This document shows positions 1-7,425 of a DNA stretch of 11,078 nucleotides, one piece after another. Origin of the DNA: Thermoguttaceae bacterium (GTDB taxonomy: Bacteria > Planctomycetota > Planctomycetia > Pirellulales > Thermoguttaceae); contig JANLFZ010000107.1 in NCBI GenBank assembly GCA_024653385.1, forward strand, positions 1 through 11,078, written 5' to 3'. The position numbers and the translations under genes are program-made. The notes under the pieces are model-generated. The model was not told where the DNA came from, did not search any database, and was given only the letters and a program-made list of their open reading frames with translations. Every line of letters begins with the position of its first letter. The first letter of the stretch is position 1.

Positions 1-473
1 GGATCGGACTTGGGCATGACACCCACCCGCTGCGACCCGGCGGACCGCTTCGGCTGGGCGGAATCCAGATTCCCCATGACAAGGAGGCCGTCGGTCATAG
101 CGACGCCGACGTGTTGATGCACGCGGTGACCGATGCACTATTGGGCGCCGCGGCCTTAGGCGACATCGGCGAGAGGTTTCCCGACACCGACCCCGCCAAC
201 CGCGGCCGGGACTCGGCCCAGATGCTTCGCGCGGCTTGGCAGTCCGTGGCGCAGGCCGGGTGGCGCATTGCGAACCTCGATTGCGTGGTTTTCGCCCAGC
301 GGCCCAGGATCTTGCCCTACCGCGACGCTATTTGCCGAAGCGTGGCCGGTATCCTTGGTATCCAACCGGAACAGATCGGTCTGAAGGCGAAGACGGGCGA
401 AGGGCTCGGCGAAATCGGCCGCGAGGAGGCGATCGCTGCCCAGTGCGTAGCCCTCTTGGAGTGGCACGGCTAA
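1..473 (+). CDS. ispF: 2-C-methyl-D-erythritol 2,4-cyclodiphosphate synthase (5' end cut by window)
   Basis: IspF converts CDP-methylerythritol 2-phosphate to methylerythritol 2,4-cyclodiphosphate in the cytosolic MEP isoprenoid pathway. Reading from base 3, 156 residues are visible before the TAA. The family is about 157-160 residues long, so only the first few codons are missing. Visible family signatures are GHDTHP near the N-terminus (Asp and His metal ligands), GHSDAD followed by LMHAVTDALLGAAALGDIG (the third metal-binding His is in LMHA), FPDTDP, and the C-terminal KTGEGLG..GREEAIA segment. That last segment replaces the TTTEKLG...GRGEGIA of E. coli but keeps the Thr and Glu of the CDP-binding loop. 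No sign of a frameshift. The next gene lies 78 bases downstream on the same strand. Identification is firm; the start codon lies outside the window. Confidence 0.95.
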   Translation, partial: IGLGHDTHPLRPGGPLRLGGIQIPHDKEAVGHSDADVLMHAVTDALLGAAALGDIGERFPDTDPANRGRDSAQMLRAAWQSVAQAGWRIANLDCVVFAQRPRILPYRDAICRSVAGILGIQPEQIGLKAKTGEGLGEIGREEAIAAQCVALLEWHG

Positions 474-551
474 GCCCCCCTGAGCGAAGGCCCTCGGAGC
501 GGCGCCAATCGCGTCGCCCGGGCCGATCCTTGCGATTTGGCGAGTTCGACG

Positions 552-917
552 ATGGCGCGGTTCGTCATCTTGCGGCACGAAAGTCCCCGGGGGCTGCACT
601 GGGACCTCATGATCCAGACCGGGCCGGCCCTATCGACGTGGGCCTTGACCGAAGAACCGGTGTCTGGCCGGGCAATCGACGCCGAAGCCCTGGCCGATCA
701 TCGCCTGGCGTATCTGGATTACGAGGGCCCGATTGCGGGCGGCCGGGGCACGGTGGCGCGCTGGGACCGCGGGGACTGCGATATCGAATGCCAGGACGAA
801 ACGCACGTGGTCGTGGAACTTCGCGGCACGAAGCTGTCAGGCCGCGCGACGCTCGCCCGGTGTCCCGAGCCTTGCGCCCGATGGACGTTTCGGTTCGAGT
901 CGCGGCCCCTGGATTGA
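552..917 (+). CDS. Stand-alone LigD N-terminal (3'-phosphoesterase-like) domain protein
   Basis: A 121-residue protein resembling the LigD_N / 3'-phosphoesterase domain that in LigD trims 3' ends during bacterial non-homologous end joining. Here it stands alone, with no ligase or polymerase part. The motif RFVILRHESPRGLHWDLM gives H9, H16 and D18, matching the metal-binding His/His/Asp of the family. DHRLAYLDYEGPI gives H50 and Y54, and GGRGTVARWDRG and LRGTKLSGRATL are further family blocks. The Arg that usually follows two residues after the Asp (HYDFR) is Met20 here, so activity may differ. I chose ATG 552 over an in-frame TTG at 537 because the family begins right at RFVxxxH; no clear Shine-Dalgarno precedes either. 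It is in line with ispF and may be co-transcribed. Its role is inferred: DNA-end processing or a nucleic-acid phosphoesterase. Confidence 0.8.
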   Translation: MARFVILRHESPRGLHWDLMIQTGPALSTWALTEEPVSGRAIDAEALADHRLAYLDYEGPIAGGRGTVARWDRGDCDIECQDETHVVVELRGTKLSGRATLARCPEPCARWTFRFESRPLD

Positions 918-944
918 ATCGGTTTCGAGGCGGACGAGTCGGCG

Positions 945-1664
945 TCACAAGCCGTTCCAGTCTGCCGAGGTGTAACGCAGGGCGACGAGTTGGGCTGTCA
1001 GGTCGCGGGGCCAGTCGCAGCGAGGCTGGGTGGCGGTCCATGCCGCGACCAGGGCGCGCCGGAGCGATTCTTTCGGCACCGCCAGGTTCGTGACGAACGC
1101 CCGGTGCCCACGCCCCTTGCGGTACTCGGGCTGGCGGGGCGGCATGGCGAGGCATTCGTCGATAAGTCGAAGGGGAAAGTCGTAAAGCAGCGTGCCGTGG
1201 TAAAGCAGGTGGGTCTGCTTCATCCGGATGCTGTTTCCCGAGAACTTGTCGTCCCCTAGGGCCAAGTCGCTTGTCCCCCGTCGGCACACGCGCGGCGCCA
1301 ACGGCGCCAGGGCCGCCGCGATCCGGTCGAGGACGACCCGGTGCGCATGCTCGACCATGCGCAAGCTGGGGCGGCGCTGGAGACTGAGCACGAGCGCGTA
1401 CATGAGGCAGCCCGGCCCGGTGACGACCGCCGCCCCGCCGCTGGTGCGGCGGAGCACGGGCACGGCCAGGCGCCGGCAAGCCTCGACGCAGACCTCGTTG
1501 GCGACCTTGGAGGAACGCCCCACCACGACCATCGGGGCGGCCGGCTCCCACAGGCGGAGCGTCTCGATGGGCTCCGGCGCGGCCTCCGCCTCGTCGAGCA
1601 GGGCCTCGTCCAGCGCGAGGTTCTCTGCGGGCGTCGGCAGGGTCAGGTCGAGAAGGAACGTCAT
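945..1664 (-). CDS. Lipoate/biotin protein ligase family protein
   Basis: A 239-residue cytosolic protein of the biotin/lipoate A/B protein ligase family (LplA/LipM/LipL-like), which attaches or transfers lipoyl or octanoyl groups to lysines of carrier proteins. Visible motifs are an N-terminal NLALDEALL helix (about residues 15-23), VVVGRSSK (46-53), the RRTSGGAAVV loop (72-81, the RRxSGGG(A/T)V signature), and LGDDKFSGNSIR (136-147), whose K140 matches the conserved acyl-adenylate-contacting lysine. YHGTLLYDF follows at 155-163. It lacks the extra C-terminal domain of E. coli LplA, as in LipM/LipL-type proteins. ATG 1664 lies inside a potential hairpin (see the regulatory entry). It runs convergently to the LigD-like gene, with only 27 bases between the stops and no obvious terminator. 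Exact substrate (free lipoate, octanoyl-ACP or octanoyl-GcvH) cannot be decided from the sequence. Confidence 0.85.
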   Translation of the reverse strand: MTFLLDLTLPTPAENLALDEALLDEAEAAPEPIETLRLWEPAAPMVVVGRSSKVANEVCVEACRRLAVPVLRRTSGGAAVVTGPGCLMYALVLSLQRRPSLRMVEHAHRVVLDRIAAALAPLAPRVCRRGTSDLALGDDKFSGNSIRMKQTHLLYHGTLLYDFPLRLIDECLAMPPRQPEYRKGRGHRAFVTNLAVPKESLRRALVAAWTATQPRCDWPRDLTAQLVALRYTSADWNGL

Positions 1665-1701
1665 TTCAAGAGCGCAACGGATCCTGCCTGCTCGAAATGA
1701 C
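1660..1701 (-). promoter_or_regulatory. Leader hairpin covering the ligase start codon
   Basis: In the minus-strand transcript, GTCATTTCGAG (1701-1691) can pair with CTTGAAATGAC (1670-1660). This gives an 11-bp stem with one G-U wobble and a 20-base loop (1690-1671). The ATG of the lipoate ligase family gene (1664-1662) lies in the 3' arm. No Shine-Dalgarno is seen close to the ATG; a weak AGGCAGGA lies in the loop. Folding would hide the start codon, so this could be a translational control element. That is inference from pairing alone. Confidence 0.35.
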
Positions 1702-1735
1702 CGTCTTCATCGTCCCCGCAGGGGGCCGGGCAAGT

Positions 1736-2221
1736 TCACCCTTTCGCCGTCTTCTTGGCGGCCTTGGGGGTCTTGACCTCCTTGGGCATCGGCACGTCGC
1801 CGTGCGAGAAGGGGCCGATGTACGAGTCGAACACCCGGACCTTCTTCCAGTTCTCCTTGTTCTCCTCGATGAACTGCTGGTGCCTCGGATGGACCGAGTA
1901 TTGATCGTGGGCCGCCTTGTTCTTGAAGACCAGGTGCAAGGCCACGTCGTAGTCCCGGTCGTTGACGTCGCGTTGGAACTCCTCGGCCCGTGGGCCGGCG
2001 GCGAACCACACCGTGCCTGGGTGGTCGGCAAGATACTTCTTGCAAGCGGCGACGAGTTTCTCCTTGGCAGCCGGCGAGTTGTCGTTCAGCGTGAAGTACA
2101 CATCGTGCGAGAGCATCGGCTCTTGCGCGTCAGCCGCCTCGGCGCGTCCCAGGGCGAAACCCACCATCGCGCACGCCGCCAGAATGCCGACCAGGACCGA
2201 CCACATCGCCAATCTTTCCAT
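1736..2221 (-). CDS. Exported Dabb (stress-responsive A/B barrel) domain protein
   Basis: A 161-residue protein with an N-terminal export signal: hydrophobic residues about 6-24, then GRAEA|ADAQEP as a plausible signal peptidase I site near residue 29/30. The rest fits the Dabb ferredoxin-like barrel family. It opens with HDVYFTLND (39-47), followed by AAGPRAEEFQRDVND, YDVALHLVFKNKAAHDQY (91-108), HPRHQQFIEENKENWKKVRVFDSY. Dabb domains usually form dimers; their biochemical role is often unknown, so none is assigned. The C-terminus is a short Lys/Ala tail (KTPKAAKKTAK). ATG 2221 is preceded by GAGGA seven bases upstream, which supports this start. A good promoter match lies about 45 bases upstream, so the gene may be transcribed independently of the secretion operon that ends 93 bases earlier. 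Confidence 0.8.
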   Translation of the reverse strand: MERLAMWSVLVGILAACAMVGFALGRAEAADAQEPMLSHDVYFTLNDNSPAAKEKLVAACKKYLADHPGTVWFAAGPRAEEFQRDVNDRDYDVALHLVFKNKAAHDQYSVHPRHQQFIEENKENWKKVRVFDSYIGPFSHGDVPMPKEVKTPKAAKKTAKG

Positions 2222-2266
2222 CGTCTTGTCCTCGAGAAACTAGGGGGTTTGTGGGTCAACCCGACG

Positions 2267-2295
2267 ATTATCGCCGCAAGCGATGCTGCCGACAA
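2267..2295 (-). promoter_or_regulatory. Putative sigma70-type promoter for the Dabb gene
   Basis: On the minus strand TTGTCG (2295-2290) and GATAAT (2272-2267) are separated by exactly 17 bases. They match the -35 and -10 consensus at 4/6 and 5/6 positions. The -10 box ends about 45 bases before the ATG at 2221 and sits in the gap between the last secretion gene and the Dabb gene. In a GC-rich genome such an AT-rich -10 is notable, but planctomycete promoters are poorly defined, so this is only a prediction. Confidence 0.45.
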
Positions 2296-2314
2296 GCCCG
2301 GCGCGTCGCGGCGT

Positions 2315-3253
2315 TCAATACTCCGGCGGCAGCACCGCCGATTCAGCCAGGCTTTCGCCGATCGAGAGCAAGAGAAGCCGCCCATCCGACTCCAGCACCA
2401 CGTCTTGCTCGTCGATGCGCATGACCTTTGCGGTGAACTGCCCCACGCGGAAGCTCTCACCCGGCCTGACCATCACGGTGCTGCCTGCCGACGGATCATC
2501 GCCGGGGGGGCTTTGCTCGGCGCCGAGCTTGACCAGCCGGTCGCCCGATCGGACGCTGAACCAGGCCTCGGGCACGCCGTTGACGTAGTTCACGGCGGTC
2601 AGCCACGTATGCTCGATCGGGTCGAAGACGGTTCCCGTACCGAACAGGTCGCGTTCGACAATGACGCGGTAGTCTTCCAGGCGCTGGCCCGCCAGCCGAT
2701 CGGAAACCTCAGACGTAAGCCGGTCTTCGCGGTCGGCGCCGGGCAGCACGAGGGCCTCGACCTCGGCGGCCATGTCGATGCGACCCTCCTTGACGGGCGA
2801 GAGGACCAGCGACCGCATCTGGTGCAAGTGGCCGGCGCGGTAGAACTCGTAGAGCAGCCGGGTCACTTGCTCGAGCGTACCCCGGCCGCGGATCGACCCG
2901 GCGATCGACTTGTACGAACCCTTGCGGCCGACGGCCTCGCGGACCTCGACCCCCGGGTTGTCGAGCCCCACGTGCCCGACCAGTTCCAAGAGCCAGGTCT
3001 GATAGAGCGACCTGGCCAACTCGGGGTTCGACGGGAGCGACTGGGCTTCCCAGGCGGCCAGTTCCTTGGCGGCCTTGCGTGCCCGGGCCAGCTCGAGGTT
3101 GCGCTTCTGGATGTCGCGGTTGAGCCGCTCGGCCCGGGCGTGCCGCTGGTCCAGCGGCTCCCGAACCGCCTTGTTCCAAGCCCACTCGCCGCCGAAGTAC
3201 AGAAGCATCAGCGAAAAAAGCCCCACCAGGATGTGCTGCCGGTACTTCATCAT
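2315..3253 (-). CDS. Inner-membrane T2SS/pilus assembly protein, GspM/PilO-like with GspC/PilP-like C-terminal part
   Basis: A 312-residue bitopic membrane protein, last gene of the secretion operon. A short cytoplasmic start (MMKYRQH) is followed by one membrane segment at about residues 8-21. A charged helical, probably coiled-coil stretch follows (about 29-70), then an alpha/beta region (about 80-170; GTLEQVTRLLYEFYRAGHLHQ) that looks like the GspM/PilO ferredoxin-like periplasmic domain. The last third contains VERDLFG (199-205), like the R-x-LFG start of the GspC HR/PilP domain. It continues with AWFSVRSGDRLVKLG (230-244) and a beta-rich end, GQFTAKVMRIDEQDVVLES, then GRLLLLSIGESL. ATG 3253 overlaps the TGA of the gspL-like gene by four bases (ATGA). 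Position after gspK and the gspL-like gene supports the GspM role; the GspC-like reading is inference from motif and order. Confidence 0.65.
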   Translation of the reverse strand: MMKYRQHILVGLFSLMLLYFGGEWAWNKAVREPLDQRHARAERLNRDIQKRNLELARARKAAKELAAWEAQSLPSNPELARSLYQTWLLELVGHVGLDNPGVEVREAVGRKGSYKSIAGSIRGRGTLEQVTRLLYEFYRAGHLHQMRSLVLSPVKEGRIDMAAEVEALVLPGADREDRLTSEVSDRLAGQRLEDYRVIVERDLFGTGTVFDPIEHTWLTAVNYVNGVPEAWFSVRSGDRLVKLGAEQSPPGDDPSAGSTVMVRPGESFRVGQFTAKVMRIDEQDVVLESDGRLLLLSIGESLAESAVLPPEY

Positions 3254-4743
3254 GGCGGCGATTCCTGAGGGCCTGCGATGGCGCGGGCCAGCGCGGCGTA
3301 TTCGTCCTTGCTCCGCGGCACGACCGTGGCCGAGACCTCGAAGGTGCGCGTGTAGGCGTCGCCCGACCGGGGCAGGATGCGTTCGCTGCGCACATCGCGG
3401 TGCTGGGCATCGCGCAGGCGCCGTTCGATCTCCGCCACGACCAGCGGATCGCGCACCAGACCCGACAGGTGCAACTGGCCTCCGCCGCCCCGGGCGGGCG
3501 TCATCGTGATGCGCGAGATGATCACATCGCGGCTCGACGGAAGCCGCATCGACAGGTCGCGAAACTCATCCAGCCAATTGACCTCGCCGGCCTTCCACTG
3601 GCGCACGGCCTCGACGAGCTGCTTCTGGTCGGCCGACTTCTTGACCAGCCCGTCCAACTCCCTCAACTGCTGGGCAAGTTCCTCGTTCGCATCGTCCAGT
3701 TCCGAGATTTCGCTCCACGTTTGGTAGCCGACCCCCAGCAGCAGCGCGGCCAGCAAGCCGGCCGCGGCCAGGATCGGTCGTCGGCGATCGACCGGTTTGG
3801 GGGGGCGCTTGGGGTGGAGGAAGTCCATCGCGTGCCGCCGCCCCGCCGATTCGTCCAACAGCATTCCCAACAGCGAGGCGAACCGGCCGGGATGTTCGGG
3901 TGCCAGCCCGCCGGGAACCCCGGCCGCCTTGAACGGATCGAGCACGGTGACCGGCAGGGAGAGGTCTTCGCCCAGCCGGCTGCAAAGCGTCGCGTGCTCG
4001 TTCCGCCCGCCGTAGACCACCAGGCGGTCGATACTGCGACCTCCGAGCACGCCTTGCTGGGCCACCAGCAACGTACGGTGGATCTCGCCGGAAAGCCGCC
4101 CGGCGATGGCGTCCTCGTCCAGGCCGCCCGGAAAACGCACGGTGCGCAGAAAGAGGGTTTTCCCGTCGCCCACCACGGTGAGGTCCGCCTCTTCGGCCAG
4201 GACGTTGACCAGAAGGCATACGTCTTCGGTGTTCGGCGTCGTCTGAAGGAAAAGCGAGGCCGCGGCCAGCGGCCGGAGCACGATCCGCTGCGCGCGGAGA
4301 CTCGCCGCCGCGCACGCCTCCTGAACCCGTTGGTGCTGCTGAGGCCCGAGCACGGCGGCGATCACCGGGCGGGGCTCGGTGGGGTCGTCCGAACACGCGG
4401 TAAAGTCGACCAGGGCGCCGTCGCCGGCCAATTGCGATTCGCGCATCGCCTGGTTGAGAACCAGCTCCGGCAACTCGGAGTCCTTGGCCGGGGGAAGCGT
4501 GAAGTTCATCAGGTCGACGCTCGCCCGGTCGATCGCCACCAACGTCACGGCCCGGCCCGCGTGCTGTTCGTCGAGTGCGGCGCGAAGCGAGCCGCCGATG
4601 TCGGAATAGGACCCGCCGCCTTCGGCCACGTCGACCAGCGGGGCCGAGCCGACCGAAAGCACCTTGAACGCCTTGCCGCTCGTGGCGGCCAGCACGCAAC
4701 GCGCCTCGCGACGGTCCCAGTCGACAGCCAGCAGTCGGGTCAT
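3250..4743 (-). CDS. GspL-like / PilM-PilN-like inner-membrane assembly protein
   Basis: A 497-residue protein with the layout of GspL, or of PilM fused to PilN. A cytoplasmic actin-like domain comes first (about 1-310): it opens with LLAVDWDRREARCVL and includes VTLVAIDRASVDLMNFTLPP, a short phosphate-loop-like DVCLLVN.LAEEADLTVVGDGKTLFLRTV and RLVVYGGRNEH. One membrane segment follows (about 323-340, PILAAAGLLAALLLGVGY), then a coiled coil (about 343-385) and a periplasmic ferredoxin-like end (about 386-497). In T2SS, GspL binds the ATPase GspE and links it to GspM and the pseudopilus. ATG 4743 has GGGAG six bases upstream and lies 25 bases after the gspK stop. Its stop overlaps the next start (ATGA), suggesting coupled synthesis with the GspM-like partner. 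The family is clear from architecture and context; the choice of name GspL versus PilM/N is arbitrary. Confidence 0.8.
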   Translation of the reverse strand: MTRLLAVDWDRREARCVLAATSGKAFKVLSVGSAPLVDVAEGGGSYSDIGGSLRAALDEQHAGRAVTLVAIDRASVDLMNFTLPPAKDSELPELVLNQAMRESQLAGDGALVDFTACSDDPTEPRPVIAAVLGPQQHQRVQEACAAASLRAQRIVLRPLAAASLFLQTTPNTEDVCLLVNVLAEEADLTVVGDGKTLFLRTVRFPGGLDEDAIAGRLSGEIHRTLLVAQQGVLGGRSIDRLVVYGGRNEHATLCSRLGEDLSLPVTVLDPFKAAGVPGGLAPEHPGRFASLLGMLLDESAGRRHAMDFLHPKRPPKPVDRRRPILAAAGLLAALLLGVGYQTWSEISELDDANEELAQQLRELDGLVKKSADQKQLVEAVRQWKAGEVNWLDEFRDLSMRLPSSRDVIISRITMTPARGGGGQLHLSGLVRDPLVVAEIERRLRDAQHRDVRSERILPRSGDAYTRTFEVSATVVPRSKDEYAALARAIAGPQESPP

Positions 4744-4768
4744 GACAAGCTCCCACGGTCGGGCCGTG

Positions 4769-6259
4769 TCAGCGGATAGCTCCCCTCGCCGCGGGCCCCT
4801 CCTCCGGTTGCGGGAGAGCGGAGTTCACCAGCCGCAGGTCTTTCCAATAGGCTTGCCGCGGCGGCGAACGTGTCGCGTCGATCACCACCTCGGCGCACAG
4901 GGTGCGCCGGACGCGGGCGTCGCGGGCAACAATCCGGGCCCGGTACACGTCGCCGCCCGACGTCAGGTATGGCAACACAGCCCGCATCCGGGCCAGATCG
5001 ACCAAACCCTCGGTCAACGGCCACGCGGGATGGCGCGCCGCCGTGTCGCGACGCGAGTCGCGGGCCGAGACGATCTGCTCGACCAAGGCGTCGTCCATCC
5101 CCGGCACCGCTCGAAGCACCTCGCGCGGCGCTAAATTCAAGTTTACTCTCCCGTAAAGCACCGCGGCATCCTCGACCGACGTGTGATCGAGCAATTTCGG
5201 AAGCGACTCGCGCAAGGAACCTGGATCGGCGGACAACGGGCTTTGGTACACCGTCCCGGTTTTCCCGTCGGGCGAGGGGATTCGCACCCGGGCCCCCACC
5301 AAGTCGAGCGGCGACTCGATCGTAAATCGCGGCGGTAACGCGGGATCGAACGGAACCACCTCGGTAGTGGCAGTCTCGATCCCCACATAGGGCCCATGTT
5401 GCCGATAGGCCACAATGAAACTCGCCCAAGCCGGGTCGAACCGCTCCTGAAGACGCCGGCACAGCGAAACCAAATCGGGATCGTTTAGCCAAACGCGCGG
5501 CAATCCCTCGTAACTTCTGTTTCGCTCGCCGCTTACGACCGTAACGAGCGCCGCCCACGGCATGGTCTCGGCAGACGACGCGGCACGACGGCCCAGCGAA
5601 GGCGACTCCCATGACAAGCCAGGTTCGTCCCCTTGCCCAAGCAGCAATTCCCGAGTCACGCCCCGCACCAACAGCAGCTCTTCGACGCATTGCGGCGCGG
5701 CGTTGCGGGGCCCGTAAGGAAGTCCCATCGCGCGGTAATACTCGTCTTCGGCACCCCCAGGCCGTGGGGTGCTGTCGGGATCGACCCAATCGAGGATTGC
5801 CTCGGCCACCGTGTCGGTCATCCCCGGCAGCGCCAACAGCGCCCGGCGTCCGGCATCGGGCACCCGGCGTTCCCAGTCGGGCAGCACGGCCAAGTTCAGC
5901 TTGGCCGACTCGTTTTCCAGGCCGTAGCGAACCCCGTCGGGCGTTTCAGGATCGCGGGTTTGGATGGTGAAACCACCAAAGGGGGCGTTCGAATCGTCGC
6001 CCCCCAAGGCCACGTCGCGGAACCGTTGGGGATTGTCGCGAGTCCCGCCCGCCTCTTCGCGGCGCTGGTTCGACGAGTCGAGGAACACCGTGAGGTAATC
6101 GACGCCGGAAGCGAGGTATTGCTCGAGTTGCAATTCGTCGCCCTGCACGCGGATCGACTTGTACTCGGTCTGCATCATGGCCACGAAGCTCAACCCCGCC
6201 AGGCTCAGCATGGCCACGACCACCACGACGACCAAGAGGACCATGCCGCGGCGTTTCAT
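4769..6259 (-). CDS. gspK: Type II secretion minor pseudopilin GspK
   Basis: A 496-residue protein. GspK sits at the pseudopilus tip, capping the GspI-GspJ complex. A short prepilin leader MKRRG is followed by a very hydrophobic segment (MVLLVVVVVVAML..., 6-28) that lacks the Glu at mature position 5, as is typical of GspK. Two helix-hairpin-like SAM segments are visible: ALLALPGMTDTVAEAILDWVD (about 140-160), followed by YYRAMGLPYGPRNAAPQCVEEL, and VNLNLAPREVLRAVPGMDD (about 372-390), which is the NxNxAPxxVLxAxPG signature. It is longer than E. coli/Klebsiella GspK (about 320-330 residues) because of a long middle region (about 205-365). ATG 6259 overlaps the gspJ stop (ATGA). An open frame continues upstream of this start but codes for nothing recognisable and lies inside gspJ. 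Confidence 0.88.
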   Translation of the reverse strand: MKRRGMVLLVVVVVVAMLSLAGLSFVAMMQTEYKSIRVQGDELQLEQYLASGVDYLTVFLDSSNQRREEAGGTRDNPQRFRDVALGGDDSNAPFGGFTIQTRDPETPDGVRYGLENESAKLNLAVLPDWERRVPDAGRRALLALPGMTDTVAEAILDWVDPDSTPRPGGAEDEYYRAMGLPYGPRNAAPQCVEELLLVRGVTRELLLGQGDEPGLSWESPSLGRRAASSAETMPWAALVTVVSGERNRSYEGLPRVWLNDPDLVSLCRRLQERFDPAWASFIVAYRQHGPYVGIETATTEVVPFDPALPPRFTIESPLDLVGARVRIPSPDGKTGTVYQSPLSADPGSLRESLPKLLDHTSVEDAAVLYGRVNLNLAPREVLRAVPGMDDALVEQIVSARDSRRDTAARHPAWPLTEGLVDLARMRAVLPYLTSGGDVYRARIVARDARVRRTLCAEVVIDATRSPPRQAYWKDLRLVNSALPQPEEGPAARGAIR

Positions 6260-7425
6260 GACCCGGTCCTCATCCACTGGTCGGGAAGCGGCAGCCGGCG
6301 GCGGGGCGGCTCCAGAAGCGGGGCCGGGGCGCGATACTCGGGCAGCGGAATCGGCGCCGCGATGGGGACCATAAGCGGCCGCGGACCGACCTCGGTCTTC
6401 TTCGGTCCGTGCGCCAGCGCCGTCGAGGGAAGGTGAACCAGCACGCGGTGCGTCTGAACCTTGACCCGCGGCGACTCGGACGGGGCTGCCACCAATGGGT
6501 CGCCCAGGGGATCCTCGAATGCGTCGGCAAGCGGATCTTCCAACGGCTCGTCCAAGGACTGCTCCGGCGGCCTTGCCGTGCGCGGGGGCGACGGACGAGT
6601 CGGCGGCTCCGCCGAACGCACGCGCAACACAGCCTCGACCGCCACGGGCAGCGATTTGCGCTGGAGGCTGTTCCACTGGTCGGTCCAGACGCTGCCGTCG
6701 AAGTAGCGGAATTCCACGCCGACCACCTCGGGCGCCCAGGTGGCCGACGACTCCTGAGCGCGGATCGAAAGCGGATCCGCCGGTCCAAACTCCTCGGCGA
6801 GAAACTCGAATTCGTCCCAAGCGTCTTTGTCTTCGCCGGCACGCTGGTCCTCGCCGGCGGCGTCCCGCTCGTCGGCCGGCGTCTGCCAATCGAACTCGCG
6901 TCGCACCAACCCTGAGAAACCCGGCGAGGCACTTGCGTCGCCCAACGCGTCCTCCACGTCGGGCGGTTCGAAGGTATACCGGACGGTCCGCAGTTCCGGC
7001 GCTTGCGGCAGGAAGTCGGGCGACAACAGTTCCTCCAGTTCGTCGGCCAGGGAGTCGTTCTGGGCCAACCCGCGCTCTGGCGCCCGGGGCGGGCCAATGG
7101 GTCGGGCCGTAATCTGAAGCACGTCGACCTGGAGGGCCTCGCGCGTGCCGAACAGCCCGAACCGACGCACCGAAGTCGCCCCGGTCGCAGCTACCGATAC
7201 GTTGTCGGGGATCGCGCTGCGCAGGTCGTCGGCCAACTGCTGCATCAGTGCGCGGGCCAATTGCGCGCGCTCGACCTGGGTTTCGGCCTTGGTGAAGAGC
7301 CGCTCGAAGATCGAGAACATGGTCCACAGCCCGGCCAGCACCACGGCCGACAGCCCGGCGGCGACAAGCAATTCGAGCAACGTGAATCCACGACGACGCA
7401 TCGCCGCGCGCCCAAGAACGATCAT
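6256..7425 (-). CDS. gspJ: Type II secretion minor pseudopilin GspJ (with acidic insertions)
   Basis: A 389-residue pseudopilin. The type IV prepilin signal is MIVLGRAAMRRRG|FTLLELLVAAGLSAVVLAG; cleavage after Gly13 leaves Phe1 and Glu5 on the mature protein. The start ATG 7425 was chosen because it overlaps the gspI stop (ATGA); ATG 7401 (MRRRG) would also leave a working leader. The order H-I-J-K and size larger than GspI support GspJ. Recognisable parts are VERAQLARALMQQLADDLRSA (51-71), VVGVEFRYFDGSVWTDQWNS (234-253) and LPVAVEAVLRV (259-269), the typical GspJ strand block. Unlike usual GspJ (about 200 residues), it has an acidic insert (about 184-215), a DPL-rich acidic stretch (about 292-311) and a proline-rich tail (about 349-383). 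The H/I/J assignments are by order and motif. Confidence 0.8.
   Translation of the reverse strand: MIVLGRAAMRRRGFTLLELLVAAGLSAVVLAGLWTMFSIFERLFTKAETQVERAQLARALMQQLADDLRSAIPDNVSVAATGATSVRRFGLFGTREALQVDVLQITARPIGPPRAPERGLAQNDSLADELEELLSPDFLPQAPELRTVRYTFEPPDVEDALGDASASPGFSGLVRREFDWQTPADERDAAGEDQRAGEDKDAWDEFEFLAEEFGPADPLSIRAQESSATWAPEVVGVEFRYFDGSVWTDQWNSLQRKSLPVAVEAVLRVRSAEPPTRPSPPRTARPPEQSLDEPLEDPLADAFEDPLGDPLVAAPSESPRVKVQTHRVLVHLPSTALAHGPKKTEVGPRPLMVPIAAPIPLPEYRAPAPLLEPPRRRLPLPDQWMRTGS

Noticed and set aside
537..551. TTG at 537 as the start of the LigD-like gene
   Set aside because: Adds five residues outside the family core and has no ribosome binding site; ATG 552 fits the family start.
607..1551. 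A 314-codon minus-strand frame overlapping the LigD-like gene and the lipoate ligase family gene
   Set aside because: Arg/Pro/Gly-rich shadow with no domain; both overlapped frames have clear family motifs.
1713..1728. CCCC-GCA-GGGG mini hairpin after the Dabb gene as a terminator
   Set aside because: A four-bp stem with no U-run is too weak to call.
1697..3268. A 523-codon plus-strand open frame opposite the Dabb and GspM-like genes
   Set aside because: Shadow frame of high-GC codon bias; the opposite strand has a signal peptide, a membrane segment and family motifs.
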